This document shows positions 1 to 7,901 of a DNA stretch of 64,000 nt, one piece after another. The DNA lies in assembly GCF_042850945.1 (NCBI RefSeq), contig NZ_AP031496.1, positions 5,394,001 to 5,458,000 of the forward strand, written 5' to 3'. Source of the DNA: Halioxenophilus aromaticivorans. Its GTDB lineage: Bacteria; Pseudomonadota; Gammaproteobacteria; Pseudomonadales; Cellvibrionaceae. The translations under genes and the position numbers were made by a program. The notes beneath the pieces were generated by a model. That model was given only the letters and a program-made list of their open reading frames with translations, was not told the origin of the DNA and did not search any database. Positions within the stretch are counted from its first letter, which is position 1. Each line of letters starts with the position of its first letter.

Positions 1-413
1 ACGTGGTTTTGGTTGAGCCCGCCACCCACGTAGCGCTCTATCTCCACCGAGCTGTAGTCGTGGCTGCCGGTGCGTTTGGCTCGAATGCAAAAGGTTTTGC
101 CCGCCAGATGATCACCCCAAATCTGCGCCGTGTGCTGATAGATGTCGTCAAGGGTTTCAAACTCAAACTGAGTGACCTGATAAAAGAAGGCAATACCTGG
201 TGTGTTGGCCAGCACCTGGGCTACCTTGATTTGTACGGCGCTATCTTCTGGGCCAACCACTTCGAGCTTTTCCCAATCGCGGCGCACCTTTAACGAAGGG
301 CTGATGCGTTTAACCAGGATGTTGAGGTTGTTGTACAGCTGGCGGGTGAATCGTTTACGAACGGGGGCGCTTTTGACGATGATTTCGGGGAATAGCTTAA
401 TTACAAAATGCAT
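1..413 (-). CDS. thiI: tRNA 4-thiouridine sulfurtransferase ThiI (N-terminal part)
   Basis: Read on the minus strand, the first 137 codons are present and the rest runs off the window. The protein begins MHFVIKLFPEIIVKS and contains KTFCIRAKR and VERYVGGGLNQ-like segments (IERYVGGGLNQ at the window edge), which match the N-terminal ferredoxin-like and THUMP region of ThiI. The complete enzyme makes 4-thiouridine at tRNA position 8 and supplies sulfur for thiazole synthesis; the catalytic PP-loop and rhodanese parts lie outside this window, so their state cannot be judged. thiI divergent from glnA is a common arrangement in pseudomonad-like genomes. The start is the ATG at 413-411; an in-frame start further upstream is not needed for homology. 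Confidence 0.93.
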   Translation of the reverse strand, partial: MHFVIKLFPEIIVKSAPVRKRFTRQLYNNLNILVKRISPSLKVRRDWEKLEVVGPEDSAVQIKVAQVLANTPGIAFFYQVTQFEFETLDDIYQHTAQIWGDHLAGKTFCIRAKRTGSHDYSSVEIERYVGGGLNQNH

Positions 414-813
414 ATAAAAATTCAATAAAATAGGTGCTTCAAGCCGCATTATAGCCCAGCTGGCCCCCTATCGGGACTGCAAAAGGTGTATTATGCTGAC
501 GTTATAGAGAACCCAGGCACCGCCGGTACGACCGCCACCAACGCACCAATATAATGCATAAAAATACTGGCACGTTATAATGCCTTCTCCACTCGGATCA
601 AATATTGACAAGCTACTGATTTTATTGAATTTTTATGCCAAGGCCGGCCCGCCGGCAGCGGCACAGGGATTGCCTTATCGCAAGGCATTTGCGTGCAGGG
701 TAACCACAGCACGCATACTGGGGGAAGCTACAGTCCTTTCACTCCGGCCTAAAGGCTGACAACGCCTTTTGCCACTTTTATGATTTCTGACACAGCCATT
801 TTTGGAGGAATAC
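414..813 (+). promoter_or_regulatory. thiI-glnA divergent control region
   Basis: This 400-base gene-free stretch must hold the promoters of thiI (leftward) and glnA (rightward). At 543-557 there is a degenerate NtrC-type dyad, GCACCA-ATA-TAATGC, whose left half is perfect and right half matches 4 of 6. Downstream at 568-583 is TGGCACGTTATAATGC, which resembles a sigma-54 -24/-12 element, but GG and GC are separated by 11 rather than 10 bases. Nitrogen control of glnA is expected from family knowledge; these particular sites are suggestive only. Confidence 0.35.
671..715 (+). promoter_or_regulatory. Two adjacent inverted repeats in the glnA leader
   Basis: TGCCTT-atcgc-AAGGCA (671-687) is directly followed by TGCGTGC-12 nt-GCACGCA (690-715), both with perfect arms. 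They lie about 100 bases before the glnA start codon. They could be RNA hairpins in the leader or protein operators; neither is followed by a T run, so they are not obvious terminators. Confidence 0.4.
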
Positions 814-2220
814 ATGTCAGGCCAAACGCAAAGCCTAATTACCGACAACGAAGCAAAATGGGTAGATCTACGCTTTACCGACACCAAGGGTAAAGAGCAG
901 CACGTTACCATCCCGTCCACAGAAGTAGACGACGACTTCTTCACCGAAGGCAAAATGTTCGACGGTTCTTCCATCGCCGGCTGGAAGGGCATTAATGAGT
1001 CCGACATGATCCTGATGCCAGATGATTCATCCAGCTTCCTTGACCCCTTCACCGATGAAACCACCGTAATTGTGCGCTGTAGCATCGTTGAGCCAACCAC
1101 CGGTGAAGGCTACAACCGCGACCCTCGCTCCATCGCCCAGCGCGCCGAAGCTTACCTGGCCAGCACCGGCCTGGGCGACACCGCATTCTTTGGCCCAGAA
1201 CCAGAGTTTTTCGTCTTTGACGACGTTAAGTGGGGTGCCGATATGTCCGGTGCCTTTTACAAAATCAACTCCGAAGAAGCCGCATGGTCTTCCGGCTCAG
1301 ACATTCCAGACGGCAACCTAGGCCACCGGCCAGGTGTGAAAGGCGGTTACTTCCCAGTACCACCCGTGGATTCCCTGCACGACATCCGCGCCTCAATGTG
1401 TAATGCCATGGAAGCCATGGGATTGGAAATTGAAGTACACCACCACGAAGTGGGTACTGCAGGCCAGTGTGAAATCGGCGTTGGCGCCAACACCCTCACC
1501 AAAAAAGCCGACGAAGTACAAATCCTGAAGTACGCTGTACACAACGTGGCCCACGCCTACGGCAAAACCGCCACCTTTATGCCTAAGCCATTAGTGGGCG
1601 ACAACGGTTCTGGCATGCACGTGCACCAATCTTTCACCAAAGACGGTGTTAACCAGTTCGCCGGTGACGTATACGCAGGCTTATCTGAAACCGCGCTGTA
1701 CTACATTGGCGGTATCATCAAACACGCCAAAGCCTTGAATGCCTTCTGTAACGCCTCCACCAACTCTTACAAGCGTTTGGTACCTGGCTTCGAAGCACCG
1801 GTTATTTTGGCCTACTCAGCCCGTAACCGTTCGGCGTCAATTCGTATCCCATACGTTACCAGCCCCAAGGGCAAGCGCATTGAAACTCGTTTCCCTGACC
1901 CAACCGCCAACCCTTACCTTGCCTTCGCGGCCTTGTTGATGGCCGGCCTAGATGGCGTTAAAAACAAGATCCATCCCGGCGACTCTGCCGATAAAGACTT
2001 GTACGACTTGCCACCGGAAGAATTGGCAGAATACCCAACCGTATGTGCTTCATTAGATGAAGCCTTAGCTTCACTGGACGCTGACCGAGACTTCTTGAAA
2101 GAAGGCGGCGTGTTTGACGACGATATGATCGACGCCTACATCGCGCTTAAGGAAGAAGACATCGAGAAGGTTGCCATGACCACTCATCCTGTGGAATTCG
2201 GCCTGTACTACAGCTGCTAA
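814..2220 (+). CDS. glnA: Glutamine synthetase type I
   Basis: 468 residues, the usual length of the class I-beta enzyme that makes glutamine from glutamate, ammonia and ATP in the cytoplasm. The sequence shows the metal- and ATP-binding signatures (FDGSSIAGWKG near the N-terminus, VHHHEVGTAGQ, NGSGMHVHQS, KRLVPGFEAP, RNRSASIRIP). Tyr397 within DLYDLPPEE is at the adenylylation position, so activity is probably controlled by GlnE. The ATG at 814 is chosen because TTTGGAGGAATAC gives a strong ribosome site five bases before it; an in-frame TTG at 802 overlaps this site. The gene is followed by its own terminator and by the nitrogen regulators ntrB and ntrC, which probably control it. Confidence 0.98.
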   Translation: MSGQTQSLITDNEAKWVDLRFTDTKGKEQHVTIPSTEVDDDFFTEGKMFDGSSIAGWKGINESDMILMPDDSSSFLDPFTDETTVIVRCSIVEPTTGEGYNRDPRSIAQRAEAYLASTGLGDTAFFGPEPEFFVFDDVKWGADMSGAFYKINSEEAAWSSGSDIPDGNLGHRPGVKGGYFPVPPVDSLHDIRASMCNAMEAMGLEIEVHHHEVGTAGQCEIGVGANTLTKKADEVQILKYAVHNVAHAYGKTATFMPKPLVGDNGSGMHVHQSFTKDGVNQFAGDVYAGLSETALYYIGGIIKHAKALNAFCNASTNSYKRLVPGFEAPVILAYSARNRSASIRIPYVTSPKGKRIETRFPDPTANPYLAFAALLMAGLDGVKNKIHPGDSADKDLYDLPPEELAEYPTVCASLDEALASLDADRDFLKEGGVFDDDMIDAYIALKEEDIEKVAMTTHPVEFGLYYSC

Positions 2221-2260
2221 TTCATTTGGTGATGCACCACGCCGGAGCCTTGTTCTGGCC

Positions 2261-2292
2261 AAAAAAGCCCCAGCCTCGGTTGGGGCTTTTTT
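2261..2292 (+). terminator. Intrinsic terminator of glnA
   Basis: AAAAAAGCCCCAGCC-tcggt-TGGGGCTTTTTT: a GC-rich stem closed by A/T runs, 40 bases after the glnA stop codon. The A run on the left makes it potentially active in both directions. Confidence 0.92.
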
Positions 2293-2450
2293 ATGCACTA
2301 ATCTGGAAGCAACCTACAATGTGGGTCACTCGGCGTGCACAATCACACCGCACACACTGCCGCCGGTCGGCGAAGCTCACCCTTGCCATGGATTGACCGC
2401 TTGCCGTGGTACACTGGCCAAACCAACCCTACTGCGAGTGGAGCCCACAC

Positions 2451-3035
2451 ATGCCGATAACTCAGCCTCCCAAGCCGAGCCGCCGTGGCATACACAACCA
2501 GCTGCCATCCCCCGGCCAGGCCTGGCGCCTATGCGCTCTGGCGGCATTCAGCCTGCTGCTGGCCGCAAGCTCAGATGCGCGACCCATCTATAAACACGTG
2601 GATGCCCAGGGCAATGTTTCCTACTCAGACAGCCCACAAGACAAAGACGCAAAGGCCATGGAGCTGCCGCCCATCAACACCCAAAGCAGTGAGAACTTGC
2701 AACCCCAAGGCACCCCAACACCGCCCCAACTATCGGAACAAGCCGACTACAGCATCAGTATCGACAGCCCCAGCAACGACGTGACCATTCCTCCGGGCCA
2801 AGCCTCGGTTACCGTCAGCGCGGTTGTGCAACCTAACCCAGAATTTACCGCTCGCTACGAGCTTGTGTTGGATGGCGAGTTCAGCCAATCTTCTAGTGCG
2901 CCGGTATTTAACATTGAACCGCTTTACCGCGGCACCCATACATTGTCCATCCGCATGATCGACGAATACGGCGTTAATATCGCCAGCTCTGAGAGTGTTA
3001 CCATTCACGTCCAGCGCCCGACCGTATCAAGATAG
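2451..3035 (+). CDS. DUF4124-domain periplasmic protein
   Basis: 194 residues. After a basic N-terminus and a hydrophobic stretch (LCALAAFSLLLAASSDA, roughly residues 28-44) comes YKHVDAQGNVSYSDSP, the hallmark of the DUF4124 domain, a small envelope-exported beta module. The remaining half (about 100-194) contains an Ig-like pattern (ASVTVSAVVQPNP ... YELVLDGE ... THTLSIRMIDEYG). DUF4124 genes between glnA and ntrBC are frequent in pseudomonad-type genomes; the function is unknown. The ATG at 2451 is preferred to a GTG 45 bases upstream because it gives a sensible signal peptide, although the n-region is long. Confidence 0.85.
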   Translation: MPITQPPKPSRRGIHNQLPSPGQAWRLCALAAFSLLLAASSDARPIYKHVDAQGNVSYSDSPQDKDAKAMELPPINTQSSENLQPQGTPTPPQLSEQADYSISIDSPSNDVTIPPGQASVTVSAVVQPNPEFTARYELVLDGEFSQSSSAPVFNIEPLYRGTHTLSIRMIDEYGVNIASSESVTIHVQRPTVSR

Positions 3036-3053
3036 CGCATTGAAAAATTAATG

Positions 3054-3069
3054 GCACCATACTGGTGCA
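3054..3069 (+). promoter_or_regulatory. NtrC-binding site
   Basis: GCACCA-TAC-TGGTGCA is a perfect match to the NtrC dyad core GCACCA-N3-TGGTGC. It lies 160 bases before ntrB and about 65 bases upstream of a sigma-54-like promoter, a normal enhancer spacing, and points to autoregulation of ntrBC. Confidence 0.8.
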
Positions 3070-3132
3070 AAAAACAGCATTCCTACCGCTTTTAAACCCA
3101 AAGCACTGGCCAGATTAGGGCATGCACCTCTT

Positions 3133-3147
3133 TGGTTCGGTTTTTGC
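3133..3147 (+). promoter_or_regulatory. Sigma-54-type promoter before ntrB
   Basis: TGGTTCGGTTTTTGC has GG at 3134-3135 and GC at 3146-3147 separated by ten bases, with TTGC at the -12 element and a weaker -24 element. It lies just downstream of the NtrC box. TGCACC at 3123-3128 followed by TTGGT is a possible weaker second NtrC half-site. Confidence 0.6.
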
Positions 3148-3227
3148 TCTTATTCACCACGCGCTGACAACTGGGCTGTTGCCCCCGGCTCGTGCGCTGC
3201 CCGACCGACCACCACAAAACCCAAGTT

Positions 3228-4304
3228 ATGAGCGTTGAACCCCAATTTACCTATTTGCTAGATAGCCTCAGTACCGCAATAGTGGTGGTCAATGAAGCGT
3301 TAGAAATTCACTACATCAATTCTGCCGCCGAATCATTGCTGGCCATTTCCAAAGAGCGTATCACCGGCAGCCCGATTACCGATTATATCGCCGAAACCGA
3401 AAGCGCGATCACAGCTATTAAGGATGCCTTGAGTGCGCAGCGCCATTACACCAAACGCCGCGCACACTGGCGCTTGCACAACGGCCAGCGTATCACCGTG
3501 GATTATTCAGTTACCCCCAACCAAGACCTACCGGGCTTGGTGTTAGAGGTGCAACCCCTAGACCGGCTGCTGCGCATCACCAGGGAAGAAGCACTCAACG
3601 CGTCCCAAGAAACCACCCGCAGTTTGATTCGCGGCGTTGCCCATGAAATTAAAAATCCACTGGGCGGTATTCGCGGGGCCGCACAACTGTTGGCTCGGGA
3701 GCTAGACAACCCCGAACTGCACGAATACACCGACGTCATCATTGATGAGTCGGACCGCCTGCGTAACTTGGTAGACCGCATGTTGGGGCCGCGCCAGGTG
3801 CCGCGCTGGGCCATGGTCAATATTCACGAAGTACTGGAGCGCGTAGCCACGCTAATCAACGCCGAAAGCCACGGCGGCGTGTTTATAAAACGCGATTACG
3901 ATCCCAGCATTCCGCCACTGCCCGGTGACAATGAGCTACTGATCCAATCACTGCTCAACATTGTGCGCAACGCCATGCAGGCGCTCACGGAGTCCAACAC
4001 GGACGAGCCAACCATCAAACTGTGCACCCGTATTCAAAGGCAATTTAGCATTGGCCGTCGCTGTCACCCATTGGTGTGCCGCATCGATATCGAAGACAAC
4101 GGCCCGGGCATCCCAGCAGACATAATAGAAGACATATTCTTCCCAATGATTTCCGGCCGCGCCGAGGGCACCGGCCTGGGGCTGGCCATCTCCCAGCAAT
4201 TAATTATTCAACACCACGGCCAGATCCTTTGCGAAAGCGCGCCTGGCACCACCAAATTCACCATCTATTTACCAATGGAACCTGGTTATGCAGAAAATGA
4301 ATAA
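3228..4304 (+). CDS. ntrB: Nitrogen regulation histidine kinase NtrB
   Basis: 358 residues, close to the family length. An N-terminal PAS domain (about 10-110) is followed by the dimerisation/phosphotransfer H box VAHEIKNPLGG with His139, then the ATPase core with the N box NIVRNAMQAL, D-x-G-x-G (DIEDNGPGIPAD) and G2 box GTGLGLAIS. There is no membrane segment, as expected for a cytoplasmic sensor that phosphorylates or dephosphorylates NtrC in response to PII. The ATG at 3228 is preferred over a GTG at 3192 because homology begins with SVEPQFTYLLDSL. The gene overlaps ntrC by 17 bases, so the two are translationally coupled, and it is preceded by an NtrC box and sigma-54-like promoter. Confidence 0.96.
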   Translation: MSVEPQFTYLLDSLSTAIVVVNEALEIHYINSAAESLLAISKERITGSPITDYIAETESAITAIKDALSAQRHYTKRRAHWRLHNGQRITVDYSVTPNQDLPGLVLEVQPLDRLLRITREEALNASQETTRSLIRGVAHEIKNPLGGIRGAAQLLARELDNPELHEYTDVIIDESDRLRNLVDRMLGPRQVPRWAMVNIHEVLERVATLINAESHGGVFIKRDYDPSIPPLPGDNELLIQSLLNIVRNAMQALTESNTDEPTIKLCTRIQRQFSIGRRCHPLVCRIDIEDNGPGIPADIIEDIFFPMISGRAEGTGLGLAISQQLIIQHHGQILCESAPGTTKFTIYLPMEPGYAENE

Positions 4305-5733
4305 CGTTTGGATTATTGACGACGATAAGTCCATCCGCTGGGTACTGGAAAAATCCCTACAGCAGGCCGGCATCGAAACCCAGTGTTTTGAAACCGGTGA
4401 TGCCGCGCTAACCGCTGCCAACGGCGGCCGCAAACCAGACGCCATATTAAGTGACATCCGCATGCCAGGAATCGATGGCCTGGCCCTTCTGGAAAATCTG
4501 CACACCAAACACCCCGATTTGCCCATTATCATAATGACTGCCCATTCGGATCTCGACAGTGCCGTGGCAGCCTACCAAAGCGGTGCCTTTGAGTACCTGC
4601 CCAAGCCCTTCGATGTGGATGAAGCCCTGGCGGTGACTCGCCGCGCCCTGGCCCACGCCGAAGAACAGCGTGTAGAAGAACCAGAAACCAATGCCAAACC
4701 GGCACCGGCCAGCGGCGATATCATCGGCGAAGCACCAGCCATGCAGGAAGTGTTTCGCGCCATTGGCCGCCTATCACAATCCAACATTACGGTACTCATC
4801 AACGGCGAATCGGGTACCGGTAAAGAGCTGGTTGCCCGCGCCCTGCACGAGCACAGCCCACGCCGCAGCCAGCCTTTTATTGCCTTAAATATGGCGGCCA
4901 TTCCTCGGGATTTGATCGAATCCGAATTATTTGGCCACGAAAAAGGCGCATTCACCGGTGCTGGCGGCCAGCGCCAGGGTCGCTTTGAACAAGCCAATGG
5001 CGGCACACTGTTTTTGGATGAAATTGGTGATATGCCCTCTGACACCCAAACGCGCTTATTGCGGGTTTTGGCCGATGGCGAATTCTATCGCGTGGGAGGG
5101 CACACTCCCGTTAAAGTGGATGTACGCATCATTGCCGCCACCCACCAAAATTTGGAAGAACTGGTTAGCGAAAATCGCTTCCGGGAAGATTTGTTCCACC
5201 GCCTAAATGTGATTCGTATTCACATTCCTCGCCTGTCCGACCGACGCGAAGACATCCCCAAGCTGGCACAACATTTTTTCCAAAAAGCGGCCTCAGAACT
5301 GGGTGTGGAACCTAAAGTGTTAACAACGGAGACCGAAAAGTACCTGTGCAACATTGCCTGGCCAGGCAACGTTCGCCAACTGGAAAACACCTGCCGCTGG
5401 ATCACCGTGATGGCCTCCGGGCGTGAAGTTCACGTGCAGGATTTACCACCTGAGCTGATGGAACACAGCCGCGAAGTGGAGCCTTCCGGCGATTGGAACA
5501 AAGCGCTGCGCTACTGGGCCGACCAAGCCCTGGCCCGTGGCCAGTCCGACATCCTAAGCGAGGCGGTGCCGATTTTTGAGCGAGCCCTGATAGAAACCGC
5601 GCTTAAACACACCGCCGGCCGCAAACGCGATGCCGCCAACCTATTGGGCTGGGGCAGAAACACCCTCACCCGTAAGCTCAAAGAGCTGGGCATGGTGGAC
5701 TCTGGCGATGGCGACGAGGCCGGCGACGACTAG
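4288..5733 (+). CDS. ntrC: Nitrogen response regulator NtrC (sigma-54 activator)
   Basis: 481 residues. The receiver domain (1-120) has the acidic pocket IIDDD and phospho-acceptor Asp56 (LSDIRMPG). The AAA+ domain (about 145-385) shows Walker A GESGTGKE, the sigma-54 contact loop GAFTGA, Walker B TLFLDEIGDM and the arginine-finger region. A Fis-type helix-turn-helix ends the protein (GRKRDAANLLGWGRNTLTRK). It activates nitrogen-scavenging promoters after phosphorylation by NtrB. The first ATG is used; a second ATG three codons later is an equally possible start. It overlaps the end of ntrB and is followed by a terminator. Confidence 0.97.
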   Translation: MQKMNNVWIIDDDKSIRWVLEKSLQQAGIETQCFETGDAALTAANGGRKPDAILSDIRMPGIDGLALLENLHTKHPDLPIIIMTAHSDLDSAVAAYQSGAFEYLPKPFDVDEALAVTRRALAHAEEQRVEEPETNAKPAPASGDIIGEAPAMQEVFRAIGRLSQSNITVLINGESGTGKELVARALHEHSPRRSQPFIALNMAAIPRDLIESELFGHEKGAFTGAGGQRQGRFEQANGGTLFLDEIGDMPSDTQTRLLRVLADGEFYRVGGHTPVKVDVRIIAATHQNLEELVSENRFREDLFHRLNVIRIHIPRLSDRREDIPKLAQHFFQKAASELGVEPKVLTTETEKYLCNIAWPGNVRQLENTCRWITVMASGREVHVQDLPPELMEHSREVEPSGDWNKALRYWADQALARGQSDILSEAVPIFERALIETALKHTAGRKRDAANLLGWGRNTLTRKLKELGMVDSGDGDEAGDD

Positions 5734-5775
5734 CGCTATCGATTTATCAGTGCAGCGAAGCCATCACGGTCCCTT

Positions 5776-5802
5776 AAAGCCAAGCGTTTGCTTGGCTTTT
5801 TT
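5776..5802 (+). terminator. Intrinsic terminator of ntrBC
   Basis: AAAGCCAAGC-gttt-GCTTGGCTTTTTT: a seven-to-eight pair stem followed by six T, 43 bases after the ntrC stop codon. Confidence 0.9.
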
Positions 5803-6395
5803 CGTTTCGGAACCACTAAAGACTCAACACTCAGTGTTTTCAAACAACCTTAAATCGACTCTCAGCCGGTGACAAAAAGAAGAAAACAACGCAAACATCG
5901 AGAGAAGAATGGCGGATCTGAACCCTTGTAAGATGCGCGTAGATTTTGAAAATATTACAATAACTTGCGCCAAAATCGGTTAAACCCTGTGCTTAAAACT
6001 CGCGGCTAGCGACCTTTACAAAACATTTTGAGTCTATTTTTAGACTGCAATCCCCAGCCAAGGTCCCATTTAATTTCGTGCTAAATCACAAAGCGTACCC
6101 AACTTAAAACAGCCACCGAGCTAAATGTGCGCTATGCTCTAAAGCACGGACTACGGGTAGGCTTTAAATCGGATACTGCTTGCCTGCCGCGCACGATCGA
6201 GACCTATTTTAGTGTCCGTGCGAGTGGGCGACTGCAAGCGTGTGCCAACAAGTTGGCAATGGTTGGTAATTTACGCTGGTGCTGTTGCGCGGTAAGCTTG
6301 CCATTGTCGGCAACCGAACACCCACCTTGGAACGGTTTTTGACACTGCCCACTTCTTTATCACCCACAAACCTAATTTTGTACTAGGTCTGCTTT
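5803..6395 (+). other. Gene-free region before the MFS gene
   Basis: No convincing coding sequence is seen in about 590 bases. It holds a perfect palindrome TGCCAAC-aa-GTTGGCA at 6243-6258 and a weaker dyad TTGCC-attgtc-GGCAA near 6299-6314. The related TTGCC/GGCAA arms suggest a possible operator pair for the downstream transporter gene, but no regulator is adjacent. Confidence 0.4.
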
Positions 6396-7739
6396 ATGAT
6401 CCCCATGATCTCACAGGTCGGCGCTTTGCTCGTCGGCGTGTCGATTTTTATTCTCGGCGTTGGCTTACTCAATACCATTTTGGCCCTGCGCGCCAACCTC
6501 GAGGGCTACAGCGACTTTATCATCGGTTTGATAATGTCTTGCTACTTCGTCGGCTTTTTTATTGGTACCTACGTTGCCCTGCCTTTGGTAAAACGCATGG
6601 GCCACATCCGCGCCTTTGCCGCCTGCGCCTCCGTGGCATCGGCTTGCGTGCTACTGCATCAACTGGTGGTAGACCCCTTCGTGTGGATGGGTATTCGAGT
6701 TCTCACCGGCATCGCCTTGGTAATTTTATACACGGTGATCGAAAGCTGGCTTAACGGCCAAACCCCAGCCGAGCATCGCGGTAAAGTCTTTGCCGTATAC
6801 ATGAGCGTTAACCTCGGCTCACTGGCTCTGGCGCAGCAACTGCTCCGCCTAGACCCCACCATTACCTTTACCCTATTTGCGTTATCCAGCGTGCTGCTGA
6901 GCCTCAGCCTAGTACCCATTACCTGGACCAGAATGCAGCAGCCGCAAATTAACAACGTCAGCAAAATCGAATTAAAACAATTGTGGCGCAAGGCTCCAGT
7001 GGCGGTAACGGCGGCGTTTGTGTCCGGTATCTCCATGGGCGCGTTTTGGGGCTTGGCACCCTCCTACGCGGTACACACGGGCATGAGCAACACCCAGGTG
7101 GCCAGTTTTATAACCTGCGCCGTACTGGGCGGCGCGGCCTGCCAAATCCCGTTGGGCCGGCTTTCGGACAAACAAGATCGGCGCCTGGTAATGATGCTGA
7201 TTTGTATTTTTGCCAGCCTGTTTGCCGGCGCGCTGATAGCGGTTGGTAGCAATGGCTATGGCCCGTTTGCCTTGATTGCCGCCTTTGGCGGTATGGCTTT
7301 TGCAGTCTACCCGGTAGCGATGGCTCACATGGTAGATCACCTAGAGCCTGGGGATATGTTGGCAGGCGGCAGCGGAATGCTATTGCTGCACGGCATAGGT
7401 GCCATGCTTGGCCCAACGGTGGCCGGGCAATTAATGCAATTTTTACAACCGAGTTACTTACCGGGGTTTTGGGCTGCAGCCCACTTGCTGCTAGCACTGA
7501 CAGCGGGCTGGATACTCTACACCAACCGCAAGGAAGACCCCGAGGAACACGCCGCCGACTTTGTACCTATGGTACGCACCACGCCCACTGCGCTGGAAAT
7601 GCTACCGGGTGAAGAGCAAGGCGAATTGTTTGAAGGCCAGGTGCCCGTGTGGGGCCACGAGCCAGAGGCCGATACCGAGGCAGAGGCCGGAAACGATGCT
7701 GATGCCGACGACAATCCCCCCAAAGCCGCTGCGCAATAG
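6396..7739 (+). CDS. MFS transporter, UMF2/YcaD type
   Basis: 447 residues with about twelve hydrophobic segments in two halves. MSCYFVGFFIGT, RVLTGIALVILYTVIESWLN and HRGKVFAVYMSVNLGSLALAQ resemble the UMF2 branch of the major facilitator superfamily, which includes E. coli YcaD; the substrate is unknown. The last 60 residues form a very acidic cytoplasmic tail (EADTEAEAGNDADADD). An AGGT motif stands ten bases before the ATG at 6396; an ATG nine bases later is also possible. It lies upstream of and in the same direction as the glucosylglycerol synthase gene, 160 bases away, so cotranscription is possible. Confidence 0.88.
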   Translation: MIPMISQVGALLVGVSIFILGVGLLNTILALRANLEGYSDFIIGLIMSCYFVGFFIGTYVALPLVKRMGHIRAFAACASVASACVLLHQLVVDPFVWMGIRVLTGIALVILYTVIESWLNGQTPAEHRGKVFAVYMSVNLGSLALAQQLLRLDPTITFTLFALSSVLLSLSLVPITWTRMQQPQINNVSKIELKQLWRKAPVAVTAAFVSGISMGAFWGLAPSYAVHTGMSNTQVASFITCAVLGGAACQIPLGRLSDKQDRRLVMMLICIFASLFAGALIAVGSNGYGPFALIAAFGGMAFAVYPVAMAHMVDHLEPGDMLAGGSGMLLLHGIGAMLGPTVAGQLMQFLQPSYLPGFWAAAHLLLALTAGWILYTNRKEDPEEHAADFVPMVRTTPTALEMLPGEEQGELFEGQVPVWGHEPEADTEAEAGNDADADDNPPKAAAQ

Positions 7740-7748
7740 GAGCTAACA

Positions 7749-7850
7749 ATGCCCGCTATCCCGTGGTTTCAGCTCCCGCAGCAACCAATGACGAATCAAC
7801 ACACCGGTGCTGTACAGGCAGCGCCCAGCGAGCCAGCACACATTCCCTAG
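7749..7850 (+). CDS. Possible 33-residue small protein
   Basis: An ATG stands eight bases after the MFS stop codon behind AGGAGCTAACA, a good ribosome site. It encodes 33 residues rich in Pro, Gln and Ala with no hydrophobic segment or recognisable motif. It may be a real small protein or a leader peptide for the next gene; nothing but the ribosome site supports it. Confidence 0.25.
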   Translation: MPAIPWFQLPQQPMTNQHTGAVQAAPSEPAHIP

Positions 7851-7901
7851 CCCAGCAGCGCTATGGCTCCTGGCTCGCACTAGCAACCACAGGAGCTTTA
7901 C

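Noticed and set aside
568..583. Sigma-54 promoter of glnA at TGGCACGTTATAATGC
   Set aside because: GG and GC are 11 bases apart, one more than required; kept only as a weak remark in the control region.
6127..6342. Rightward 71-codon frame before the MFS gene
   Set aside because: It overlaps the palindromes at 6243-6314, lacks a ribosome site and has no recognisable feature.
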